A stretch of DNA of 64,000 bases from an uncultured Bacillaceae bacterium (GTDB lineage: Bacteria > Bacillota > Bacilli > Bacillales > Cytobacillaceae). Shown piece by piece: positions 8,716 through 16,942 of this stretch (its first letter is position 1; each line of letters opens with the position of its first letter). The DNA lies in contig CALKIU010000110.1 in assembly GCA_937995745.1 (NCBI GenBank), positions 4,557 to 68,556 on the forward strand, in the 5' to 3' direction. Below the pieces are notes generated by a model. It worked only from the letters and a program-made list of their open reading frames with translations. It ran no database searches and was not told the origin of the DNA. A program made the position numbers and the translations under genes.

Positions 8716-10098
8716 TTAATCAAACCATCCCTTTACCGTGGATGTGATGCTTCCCCAAAGATCGCTGAAGAATCCGCCGATTCCTCGCAGCATTAAGATA
8801 AACCAGTTGGCTTTCTCGACATCTTCTCCGGCCACCACATCAACGGTAATATATTTTTCTCCGTCCTTTGTCAGGAATTTGAGGTCGGCTTGTTTTTCAT
8901 CAACAGGAACGATGGTCAGGGTTCCCACTTTTTCGCCTTTTTTCACCGGGGCGGTCAACTCGCCGTTTTCGTTCAATTTGCTTTTATCCAATTTAAGAAC
9001 GACTTTATAATCTTGTGCTTCTCCTCTTTTCACAGGAAGGGTGAGGGCTTCCTTGGCAACAATTTTTACCTGCTTTTCTTTCCCTTTTGCTACCGGAAGT
9101 GTTTCTTTGCCCGGAACAGATTTGTTTTTGCCGACAAATTCTTCGACGGTAAAGTTATTAAATGCGTAATCCATGATTTTTCTCGTTTCATGGAAACGTT
9201 CGTGGTTATTGTTCGTTTTCATGACCACGGATATATAACGCTGCCCGTCTCTTTCAGCCGTTCCGGTGAAACATGAACCGGCATACGCCGTTCTGCCTGT
9301 TTTTAAGCCGTCCATGCCTCTGTAGACAAACTGCTGGTAGTTTTGGGCATCCTTGGCATATTGCGGGTCTCCGTAACCTTCCAGCATCCAGTTCCAGTTA
9401 TCCATTCTCTGATCGCCATCTTTAAAATATTTGATCGGTATGCTGGAAGTTTCCAATACTTCCGGATAATCTTTTAACAGATGAAAAGCCAGTCTGGCAA
9501 CATCTTTTGCCGACATCTCGTTTTCATCGTCAATATCGCCGACGAAACTGTCGAAGTATTTGCTCATGCTTCTGTTATCCAAACCTGTTGAATTGACGAA
9601 GTAGTATTTTTCCAATCCCAATTCTTTTGCTTTTTTATTCATCATGTTGACGAAATTTGCTTCCGTGCCGGCAATGATCTCTGCGATCGCCACTGTGGCC
9701 GCGTTGGCTGAATGGATCGCCATCGCTTCATATAATTCACGGACGGTATAGGATCCGCCTGCCCGCAAATAAACATTGCTTAAAGCCCGATCGCGGGACA
9801 TTTGCACAAGTTCCGGAGAAATCGTATATGTATCATCCCATTTCACACGGCCTTCCGAAATGGCCTCGAGGAGCAAATACTCGGTCATCATTTTCGTCAT
9901 GCTGGCAATGCCCATGAGCTTGTCGGCATTTTTTTCATAGAGAATCCTTCCGGTTTTCGCATCCACCAAAATGGCCGCTTCCGCCGTCGTATCAATCGGA
10001 GCCGCCGCCTGCGCCCGAACCGGCTGATAAACCGTCCCCGCCAACAAAACAAATGCGATTAAAGCGAATAAATACTTTCTTACCAAGCTCTTTTTCAC
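8716..10098 (-). CDS. dacA: D-alanyl-D-alanine carboxypeptidase DacA (PBP5)
   Basis: Low-molecular-mass penicillin-binding protein that trims the terminal D-Ala from peptidoglycan stem peptides. It has an N-terminal signal peptide (hydrophobic core about residues 9-22, cleavage near AQA). The catalytic motifs SMTK (66-69), SAN (130-132) and KTG (266-268) are all present. A beta-rich second domain and a C-terminal amphipathic anchor ending FSDLWGSITSTVKGWFD follow. The GTG at 10098 is 6 bases after GGAGGG and gives 460 residues, making it the better start than the ATG at 10131. It lies between guaB and pdxS, as in Bacillus. Confidence 0.95.
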   Translation of the reverse strand: MKKSLVRKYLFALIAFVLLAGTVYQPVRAQAAAPIDTTAEAAILVDAKTGRILYEKNADKLMGIASMTKMMTEYLLLEAISEGRVKWDDTYTISPELVQMSRDRALSNVYLRAGGSYTVRELYEAMAIHSANAATVAIAEIIAGTEANFVNMMNKKAKELGLEKYYFVNSTGLDNRSMSKYFDSFVGDIDDENEMSAKDVARLAFHLLKDYPEVLETSSIPIKYFKDGDQRMDNWNWMLEGYGDPQYAKDAQNYQQFVYRGMDGLKTGRTAYAGSCFTGTAERDGQRYISVVMKTNNNHERFHETRKIMDYAFNNFTVEEFVGKNKSVPGKETLPVAKGKEKQVKIVAKEALTLPVKRGEAQDYKVVLKLDKSKLNENGELTAPVKKGEKVGTLTIVPVDEKQADLKFLTKDGEKYITVDVVAGEDVEKANWFILMLRGIGGFFSDLWGSITSTVKGWFD

Positions 10099-10222
10099 AG
10101 TTAGCCCTCCAACTATTTTATGCACCGACATTAATTATATCAAAATCACGGGTAATTATATAGGTGTGTTTGATATTTGTCACAGTTAGACGTCCATTTC
10201 CTCCTTTTAGCCAAAAAGAAGC

Positions 10223-10274
10223 CACAAAAAGGCTGTCCCTTAAGAAATCCTTTTCTCAAAGAACAGCCTTTGGA
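10223..10274 (-). terminator. Terminator of guaB
   Basis: AAAGGCTGT pairs with ACAGCCTTT across a larger imperfect stem (10226-10272 region), followed by T-rich sequence on the minus strand. It sits 15 bases after the guaB stop. Confidence 0.8.
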
Positions 10275-10288
10275 AATATTTACGTGAA

Positions 10289-11755
10289 TTAGGAAATTGA
10301 ATAGTTTGGCGCTTCTTTCGTAATTTGGACATTGTGCGGATGGCTTTCTCTCAATCCGGCGCCGGTGATGCGGATGAATTGGGTCTTCTCTCTCAATTCT
10401 TCCAAATTCTTTGTTCCGCAATAGCCCATGCCGGCGCGCAGTCCGCCGACCAATTGATAGATTGTATCCGCCAGCGGCCCTTTATAAGGCACGCGGCCCT
10501 CAATGCCCTCAGGAACAAGTTTTTTGTTGTCTTCCTGGAAGTAGCGGTCGCTTGAGCCTCTTTCCATGGCGCCAAGAGAACCCATTCCCCGGTACACTTT
10601 AAATCTCCGGCCTTGGAAAATTTCCGTTTCCCCCGGGCTTTCGGAAACTCCGGCCAACAGGCTTCCGAGCATGACCGCATTTGCTCCTGCGGCAATAGCC
10701 TTCACAATATCTCCGGAATATTTAATGCCTCCGTCGCCGATGATCGTTTTGCCGCGTCTTCTCGCTTCTGTCGCACAATCATAAATGGCCGTAATTTGCG
10801 GAACGCCGACGCCGGCAACGACCCTCGTCGTACAGATGGAGCCCGGCCCGATTCCTACTTTGACGACGTCCGCGCCTGCATCATACAAGGCCGCTGTCGC
10901 TTCGGCCGTGGCCACGTTTCCGGCAATGATATCCAAATCCGGATATGCGTCGCGGATCATTTTGACGGTGTCAATCACGCCTTTTGAGTGGCCGTGCGCC
11001 GTATCGATGACAATCACGTCCACCTGGGCTTTCACCAACGCTTCGACGCGGTCCATCGTATCCTTTGTCACACCAACAGCTGCCCCGCACAGCAAACGAC
11101 CGGAAGCATCTTTGGCAGAGTTCGGATATTCGATTACTTTTTCAATATCTTTAATGGTGATTAACCCTTTTAATACCCCGTTCTCGTCCACAAGAGGAAG
11201 TTTCTCGATTTTATGTCTTTGCAAAATCTTTTCCGCTTCTTCCAAGGTTGTGCCGACGGGAGCCGTTACGAGATTTTCTTTTGTCATCACTTCTTCAATC
11301 GCAATATCATAGTCTTGAATGAAGCGGAGATCGCGGTTTGTCAGAATGCCGACCAATTTTTGTTCCTTTTCATTGTTTACAATGGGAACCCCGGAAATCC
11401 GGTATTTGCTCATCAATGCTTCCGCATGGTAAACTCTGTGTTCCGGCGTCAGGAAAAACGGATCGGTGATGACCCCGCTCTCGGAGCGCTTCACCTTGTC
11501 CACTTGATCGGCCTGCTCTTCAATGGACATGTTTTTGTGGATGATCCCCAAACCGCCTTGCCGCGCGATGGCAATGGCCATTTCCGATTCCGTTACCGTA
11601 TCCATGCCGGCGCTCAAAATCGGAATATTCAGTTTCAATTTTTCTGTCAATTGCGTCCGTACATCAACTTCCTTGGGAAGGACTTCTGACTTGGCCGGAA
11701 TCAACAATACATCGTCAAACGTCAATCCTTCTTTTGCAAATTTATTTTCCCACAT
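10289..11755 (-). CDS. guaB: IMP dehydrogenase
   Basis: Oxidises IMP to XMP with NAD+, the committed step of guanine nucleotide synthesis. The TIM-barrel catalytic domain is interrupted by a CBS pair (about residues 95-210). The catalytic loop GPGSICTT places the nucleophile at C308, and the flap ends in the usual YRGMGSLGAM region. At 488 residues it is full length. ATG at 11755 follows AGGAGG with 8-base spacing. It is the first gene of the left-going guaB-dacA-pdxS order, but strong terminators follow guaB and dacA, so these are largely separate units. Confidence 0.97.
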   Translation of the reverse strand: MWENKFAKEGLTFDDVLLIPAKSEVLPKEVDVRTQLTEKLKLNIPILSAGMDTVTESEMAIAIARQGGLGIIHKNMSIEEQADQVDKVKRSESGVITDPFFLTPEHRVYHAEALMSKYRISGVPIVNNEKEQKLVGILTNRDLRFIQDYDIAIEEVMTKENLVTAPVGTTLEEAEKILQRHKIEKLPLVDENGVLKGLITIKDIEKVIEYPNSAKDASGRLLCGAAVGVTKDTMDRVEALVKAQVDVIVIDTAHGHSKGVIDTVKMIRDAYPDLDIIAGNVATAEATAALYDAGADVVKVGIGPGSICTTRVVAGVGVPQITAIYDCATEARRRGKTIIGDGGIKYSGDIVKAIAAGANAVMLGSLLAGVSESPGETEIFQGRRFKVYRGMGSLGAMERGSSDRYFQEDNKKLVPEGIEGRVPYKGPLADTIYQLVGGLRAGMGYCGTKNLEELREKTQFIRITGAGLRESHPHNVQITKEAPNYSIS

Positions 11756-11790
11756 TTTTTTTGCCTCCTGGACTCGAAAATATTATTAGT

Positions 11791-11819
11791 AGGTTACCAA
11801 TTGGATAAAATACTGTCAA
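11791..11819 (-). promoter_or_regulatory. Candidate guaB promoter
   Basis: Minus strand TTGACA (11814-11819), a 17-base spacer, then TAACCT (11791-11796), about 35 bases before the guaB start. The -35 is perfect and the -10 poor, as is common for growth-rate-controlled promoters. The region is shared with the divergent yaaC gene. Confidence 0.45.
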
Positions 11820-11863
11820 GGAATGAAGGTTGCATCAAGTTTTTGTCATTTGGGGGTATCATC

Positions 11864-12817
11864 GTGCCTGCTTTCGACTGGTCCCGAATGTCGCTGTTTT
11901 TCTCAGCCGAAGACACACAAAAGTATTTACATAAATGCTATCAAAATCAACAAGTGAATCAACCGGAATTAAAAAGCTATGAAAATTGCTATCCGTTTAT
12001 TTATTATTTGGAGCACGGCAAAGTTTATTACGAACAAGCATCCCTTTCCCCGTTCATCATACAGCCCATTCTGATTTTTTACGGACTCATTCATCTCATG
12101 AAAGCATGCATCTTGACAACGGATCCGGATTATCCGGAAACGACAGCCGTGCTCGCCCACGGGGTATCGACGCGGAAAAGAAAAAAGCAGCAATACCGTT
12201 TTTTTGAAGATGAAGTGAAAATTCAAAAAAACGGGCTTTTCCCCCATATGTCCCGCCATCTTTTTCAGATGGGGCACGCAGAAGGAAAGAAAATAACGAT
12301 GAAAGATTTACTCAGGCAAATTCCGGAGCTGAACGATATGTTTTTCCGCCTCGAGGGAACACCGACCTTTTCTCCGGTGAAACTTGCGGACAACCGCCTT
12401 TATTTTTCCGCCGACGTCCTTGATTCTTATCACATGACGGAAAGGCGCTTTGCCGAATTTTTCTTTCAAAAATCGGCCTTCCAAGGACATCTGCAGGAAG
12501 CGGACGATTCAAGCTTTATGTTCCGGTTGGAAGAAGAAGTGAGAAACAACTATGCGCCCCTGAAATATGATTTTAAAAAAAAGCGCTTCGCCATGCCGCT
12601 TTTCAACAGCGGGCTTCTCGAATTTCACGAACTGTTGATTCATTATTTGCTATTGTACAACTTAAGCATGATTGCCCGCTATGAAACAGAATGGTGGAGC
12701 GAGCTTGTAAAAACGATGCCGACCAAAGATTTCCCTTTTATCGAAACCTTCTTAAAAATCACCCTTGAGAAAGGGCCGTTTCTTGTTTACCAATATTTGA
12801 TAGGCCGGTGGGAATAA
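11864..12817 (+). CDS. yaaC: YaaC-family protein of unknown function
   Basis: Matches the YaaC family of Bacillaceae, always found opposed to guaB, as here. About 317 residues with no membrane segment, signal peptide or recognised catalytic motif. The N-terminal FFSAEDTQKYLHKCYQNQ region and the C-terminal helical segment (LIHYLLLYNLSMIARYETEWW) are the recognisable parts. The frame is open from 11801, but GTG at 11864 follows GGGGGT at correct spacing and fits the family length. Function is not known and none is visible from context. Confidence 0.8.
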   Translation: MPAFDWSRMSLFFSAEDTQKYLHKCYQNQQVNQPELKSYENCYPFIYYLEHGKVYYEQASLSPFIIQPILIFYGLIHLMKACILTTDPDYPETTAVLAHGVSTRKRKKQQYRFFEDEVKIQKNGLFPHMSRHLFQMGHAEGKKITMKDLLRQIPELNDMFFRLEGTPTFSPVKLADNRLYFSADVLDSYHMTERRFAEFFFQKSAFQGHLQEADDSSFMFRLEEEVRNNYAPLKYDFKKKRFAMPLFNSGLLEFHELLIHYLLLYNLSMIARYETEWWSELVKTMPTKDFPFIETFLKITLEKGPFLVYQYLIGRWE

Positions 12818-12881
12818 TGGGAAAATGCTTTGATAAGCAGACGGCTGCAATTATTTTAACAACATTATACCTGAATAATAC

Positions 12882-12908
12882 AAAAAAGAGCACCTGTATG
12901 ATGCTCTT
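12882..12908 (-). terminator. Terminator of the tRNA-Ile unit
   Basis: AAGAGCA (12886-12892) pairs with TGCTCTT (12902-12908); on the minus strand the stem is followed by TTTTTTG. It lies about 100 bases beyond the 3' end of the tRNA and closes its transcription unit. Confidence 0.75.
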
Positions 12909-13010
12909 CTGCCGCTCCTCCGGAATCTGCTTCCATCCAAAAAACAAGCCGTCTCCGGCATTTTCCTCTCCCTGCCGGAAGAACCCCTTGCTTTTGATCA
13001 TGGAAATGAG

Positions 13011-13084
<74 letters not shown>

Positions 13085-13170
13085 GCATGCCAATGGCAAT
13101 CCCCGCTCCGGGGACAACTCCGCCTTCTGCATGAAGCGAACAATCATTATGATCTAAAAATGACTTAATA

Positions 13171-13199
13171 AATATATCATTATTTTTATACAAAATCAA
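13171..13199 (-). promoter_or_regulatory. Promoter of the tRNA-Ile gene
   Basis: Minus strand TTGATT (13194-13199), 17-base spacer, TATATT (13171-13176). It is about 90 bases upstream of the tRNA and in an AT-rich stretch, so the tRNA appears to be an independent unit. Confidence 0.65.
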
Positions 13200-13246
13200 T
13201 ATGATTTGCCGGCAATCAAATCGGCTTTTTTCCCCTGTGCCTTTCT

Positions 13247-14164
13247 TCACCGGACCGAATATTGGATCTTCCTTTGCAATGTTTGGATGAGGTCCGCATC
13301 CAATTTTCCGGAAGACTCTTTTTTAATTTCTTCCAACAGCCGGATGAAATGCTGCCGGGAAGAAGGAAACAATTTGGCGGAAGCCAGTTTTTTAATCAAT
13401 TCACAAGCGATGGCGATCATTTTAGCGTACGGATGAATTCTCCTGAACAGGCCTCCGAAAGGATAGCCGCTGCCGTCCAACCGTTCATGATGCTGGACGA
13501 TGGCCATTTTTCCTTCATCGGACAACAAGCAATTGTCTTTAAGCAATTGATAACTGTGCAAGGGGTGATCCACTGCTTGATTGTGCATGCTCGTTGATAA
13601 TGCTTGAAATTCATCGGGGGGAATTAACGCCATTCCGCAGTCGCACAAACACGCCGTCAATATGAGCTGTTGCAAATCCTCTTCGCCGTAACCGAGCGTT
13701 TTGCCCATAACAGCGCATATCAGCGTGATCCCTATCGTATGCTCGAAAAAAGATTCATAACTGAAAGGAATGCGCTGCAACATTTTCAATGAAATTGTCC
13801 CTTCCCATTCCAAAAGGGGATAAATGATCGATTTTACTCTCGATACGTTAACGGGCAACCCTGATTGCCAATCGTAAAATTCATTTTGGAACCCGATGAC
13901 CGTTTCCCTGAACAACCGGGCAAAACGGAGAATTTCCCCTTCTTCGCCGTTTATATCCCCGTTTCCTTCCCCGGCCGGAAGAAACTTTTCCCCGTTGGCC
14001 AACGTGCCGCGCACATTTACTTCTTCGACTAAGTACGCTTTTAATATTTCAATTATTTCCTTAGTGGCAACCGTGTTTTTTCGCACTAAAGGAGCGCTCG
14101 TTCCGCAGTAGACATCTTCCAAAAGGACGCAACCTTCCTTTAATTGGCCGACTTTTATTTTCAA
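13247..14164 (-). CDS. HD-GYP-like protein with altered HD motif
   Basis: About 305 residues. The N-terminal third is a small beta-rich domain, and the rest resembles HD-GYP cyclic-di-GMP phosphodiesterases. Recognisable family elements are an EHT helix, the HP..SYQLL segment and the C-terminal HHERLDGSGYP motif. The position that should read HD(I/V)GK is CDCGMALIP, so the first metal-binding His is Cys; catalysis is therefore doubtful. The TTG at 14164 follows AGGGGTGATC, the strongest Shine-Dalgarno here; the frame is open to 14293. It lies downstream of gyrA, a position I recall in other thermophilic bacilli. The role (effector or degenerate enzyme) is unknown. Confidence 0.75.
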   Translation of the reverse strand: MKIKVGQLKEGCVLLEDVYCGTSAPLVRKNTVATKEIIEILKAYLVEEVNVRGTLANGEKFLPAGEGNGDINGEEGEILRFARLFRETVIGFQNEFYDWQSGLPVNVSRVKSIIYPLLEWEGTISLKMLQRIPFSYESFFEHTIGITLICAVMGKTLGYGEEDLQQLILTACLCDCGMALIPPDEFQALSTSMHNQAVDHPLHSYQLLKDNCLLSDEGKMAIVQHHERLDGSGYPFGGLFRRIHPYAKMIAIACELIKKLASAKLFPSSRQHFIRLLEEIKKESSGKLDADLIQTLQRKIQYSVR

Positions 14165-14317
14165 TCGGATCACCCCTTGGGAATAGGGCTTTTTTACTAT
14201 TTTACATGACAACGGATATGTTCCGCAATAAGGTTTAAAATTTTTTGAAAATTTATTCACAGTTTTTGCACAATTGTTGACAAATATCATCATTCATTCC
14301 ACTTTCCGGAAAAAAGG

Positions 14318-14352
14318 TAAAAAAAGAGCTGCAGCCCTTGATGCTGCAGCTG
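14318..14352 (-). terminator. Terminator of gyrA
   Basis: AGCTGCAG (14327-14334) pairs with CTGCAGCT (14344-14351) with a 9-base loop; CTTTTTTT follows on the minus strand. It is 13 bases after the gyrA stop. Confidence 0.88.
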
Positions 14353-14364
14353 TTCATAAAGCGG

Positions 14365-16839
14365 TTATTCCTCCGGACATCCCTTTGTTTCTTCTTTTTC
14401 TTCTTTTTCTTCCTCTTCCACCACTCTGGCCACGGTCGACACGGATTCACCGTCGCCAAGGCGGATGAGCTTAACACCTTGGGTATTTCTTCCCATAACG
14501 GAAATATCGCTGACGGCAATGCGGATGAGAAGCCCCCTCGTTGTAATGAGCATGAGATCTTCATCGCCCGTGACCGCCTTCATCGCCACCAGATTTCCGT
14601 TCTTGCTCGTTATATTGCATGTTTTGATTCCTTTTCCGCCCCGTCCTTGGATGCGGTATTCTTCCGCTTTTGTTCTTTTTCCGTAGCCGTGCTCGGTGAC
14701 AACGAGCACCTCGGAATCTTCTTCGAGCACGTCCATGCCGATGACCTCGTCATCCGGGTCAAGGGAAATTCCTTTTACCCCCGTTGCCGGACGGCCCATC
14801 GGCCGGACATCCGTCTCATGGAAGCGGATGAGCATTCCCTTTTTCGTTCCGATAATGATGTGCTTATTCCCATTCGTCAGCCGGACGGAAATGAGTTCAT
14901 CCCCTTCGCGCAAATGCAAGGCAATCAACCCGTTGTTTCGGATATTGGCGAATTCTTTAAACAATGACCGTTTGCATATTCCGTTCTTGGTTGCAAAGAA
15001 TAAATACCAGTCTTCCACGAGCTTTTCCACGGGGATGACGGCGCTCACCGATTCGTTTTTATCAAAATCAAGCAGATTTACAATTGGTATTCCTTTCGCG
15101 GTCCTAGAAAATTCAGGAATCTGATAACCCTTGATTTTATATACTTTTCCTTTATTGGTAAAGAAAAGGATAGTGTCGTGCGTGCACGTCGTCACTAAAT
15201 GTTCGACAAAGTCGTCTTCATTCGTTCCCATTCCCTGGATGCCGCGGCCTCCCCGGTGCTGCGTGCGGTAAGTGGAAACAGGAAGGCGCTTGATATATCC
15301 GTTATGCGTCAAAGTGATGACAATATTTTCGCGGGGAATCAAGTCCTCATCTTCAAAATCTTCCGCCGCTTCGGCAACGATTTCCGTGCGGCGCTCATCA
15401 TTGAAGCGCTCTTTAATCTCCGTCAATTCTTTGCGGATGATTTCCAAGATTTTTTCTTCATCAGCCAAGACGCTTTTCAGTTCGGCAATAAGCTTGACGA
15501 GGCCTTGATATTCCTCTTCAATTTTTTCCCGCTCCAGACCTGTCAACCGCTGGAGGCGCATGTCGAGGATCGCCTGAGCTTGTTTTTCCGTCAAACCGAA
15601 TCGCTCCATCAAGCCTTGGCGGGCAATATCCGTCGTCCGCGAGCTGCGAATCAGATTAATGACCGCATCTATATGATCAAGGGCAATCCTTAACCCTTCC
15701 AAAATATGGGCTCTTGCTTCCGCTTTGCGCAGTTCATACTCCGTTCTCCGCCGGATGACGACCCGCTGGTGGTCCAAATAATGCCGCAAAATATCTTTCA
15801 AGTTTAAGACTTTCGGCTCTCCGTCGACAAGAGCGAGCATATTGATGCTGAAATTCGTTTGCAAGGCCGTTTGCTTGTACAAATTATTCAAAATGACCTT
15901 TGCATTGGCGTCTCTGCGCAATTCTATGACAATCCGCATGCCCCGCCGATCCGATTCATCACGGAGGTCGGTAATGCCTTCAATTTTTTTCTCCCTGACG
16001 AGTTCGGCAATTCTTTCTATCAACCTCGCCTTGTTCACTTGATACGGGATTTCCGTAATGATTATGGATTCCTTGCCGCTCTTTTCCTGTTCAATTTGGG
16101 CCCGGGCCCGGATCGTAATCGAGCCGCGCCCCGTTTCGTAAGCTTTGCGGATGCCGCTTCTGCCGAGTATCAAACCGGCCGTCGGAAAATCCGGTCCGGG
16201 AATATATTCCATTAACTCGGCCACAGTGATATCGGGATTTTTGCTGAGCGCCAACAATCCGTCTATCACTTCCCCCAGTTGGTGAGGAGGAACGTTTGTC
16301 GCCATGCCGACGGCAATCCCCTGCGTTCCGTTGACGAGCAAATTGGGGAAACGGGACGGAAGCACGACCGGCTCTTTCTCTTCGCCGTCGTAGTTCGGCT
16401 GGAAATCGATCGTCTCTTTATTGATATCCCGCAACAGCTCCATGGCGATTCTCGACATCCGCGATTCCGTATAACGCATCGCCGCCGCCGAATCGCCGTC
16501 AACGGACCCGAAGTTTCCGTGGCCGTCCACAAGGGGATAGCGGTAGTTAAAATCCTGGGCCATTCTGACCATTGTTTCATATACAGCCTGGTCGCCGTGG
16601 GGATGGTATTTACCGATGACATCCCCGACGATGCGGGCCGACTTTTTATACGGCTTGTCGGCGGTAATGCCCAAATCATACATCGCATAAAGGATGCGGC
16701 GGTGCACCGGCTTCAACCCGTCGCGGACATCAGGCAGGGCCCGGGAGACGATGACGCTCATCGCATAATCCAAAAATGACGTCCGCATCGTCTCGCTTAT
16801 ATTGACTTCTTTCACATTCGAATTCGGTGTCTCAGACAT
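14365..16839 (-). CDS. gyrA: DNA gyrase subunit A
   Basis: Breakage-reunion subunit of gyrase, which introduces negative supercoils. 824 residues, full length. The catalytic tyrosine is Y123 in AAMRYTE. The quinolone-resistance region reads HPHGDQAVYE, so position 84 (Ser83 in E. coli, Ser84 in B. subtilis) is Gln while the acidic residue E88 is kept. The C-terminal beta-pinwheel carries the GyrA box-like QGRGGKG, and the tail is very Glu/Lys-rich. ATG follows AAGGAGGT. It lies downstream of gyrB, with a hairpin between them. Confidence 0.97.
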   Translation of the reverse strand: MSETPNSNVKEVNISETMRTSFLDYAMSVIVSRALPDVRDGLKPVHRRILYAMYDLGITADKPYKKSARIVGDVIGKYHPHGDQAVYETMVRMAQDFNYRYPLVDGHGNFGSVDGDSAAAMRYTESRMSRIAMELLRDINKETIDFQPNYDGEEKEPVVLPSRFPNLLVNGTQGIAVGMATNVPPHQLGEVIDGLLALSKNPDITVAELMEYIPGPDFPTAGLILGRSGIRKAYETGRGSITIRARAQIEQEKSGKESIIITEIPYQVNKARLIERIAELVREKKIEGITDLRDESDRRGMRIVIELRRDANAKVILNNLYKQTALQTNFSINMLALVDGEPKVLNLKDILRHYLDHQRVVIRRRTEYELRKAEARAHILEGLRIALDHIDAVINLIRSSRTTDIARQGLMERFGLTEKQAQAILDMRLQRLTGLEREKIEEEYQGLVKLIAELKSVLADEEKILEIIRKELTEIKERFNDERRTEIVAEAAEDFEDEDLIPRENIVITLTHNGYIKRLPVSTYRTQHRGGRGIQGMGTNEDDFVEHLVTTCTHDTILFFTNKGKVYKIKGYQIPEFSRTAKGIPIVNLLDFDKNESVSAVIPVEKLVEDWYLFFATKNGICKRSLFKEFANIRNNGLIALHLREGDELISVRLTNGNKHIIIGTKKGMLIRFHETDVRPMGRPATGVKGISLDPDDEVIGMDVLEEDSEVLVVTEHGYGKRTKAEEYRIQGRGGKGIKTCNITSKNGNLVAMKAVTGDEDLMLITTRGLLIRIAVSDISVMGRNTQGVKLIRLGDGESVSTVARVVEEEEKEEKEETKGCPEE

Positions 16840-16905
16840 GCTTTGACCTCCTTCTTAAATAAACCGGCATCTAAAAGGAAAAAGCAATTGGTGCGCCTTT
16901 CAGCG

Positions 16906-16940
16906 AAAAAGGATAGTGGTCGCGCCAGCTATCCTTTTTT
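16906..16940 (-). terminator. Hairpin between gyrB and gyrA
   Basis: AAAAAGGATAG (16906-16916) and CTATCCTTTTTT (16929-16940) form an 11-bp stem with a 12-base loop, ending in T on the minus strand, 2 bases after the gyrB stop. It could terminate part of the gyrB transcript, with gyrA served by read-through or its own promoter. Confidence 0.65.
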
Positions 16941-16942
16941 CA

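Noticed and set aside
14338..14967. 209-codon plus-strand frame opposite gyrA
   Set aside because: Begins inside the gyrA terminator, and the phenylalanine run is the complement of the Glu/Lys tail of GyrA.
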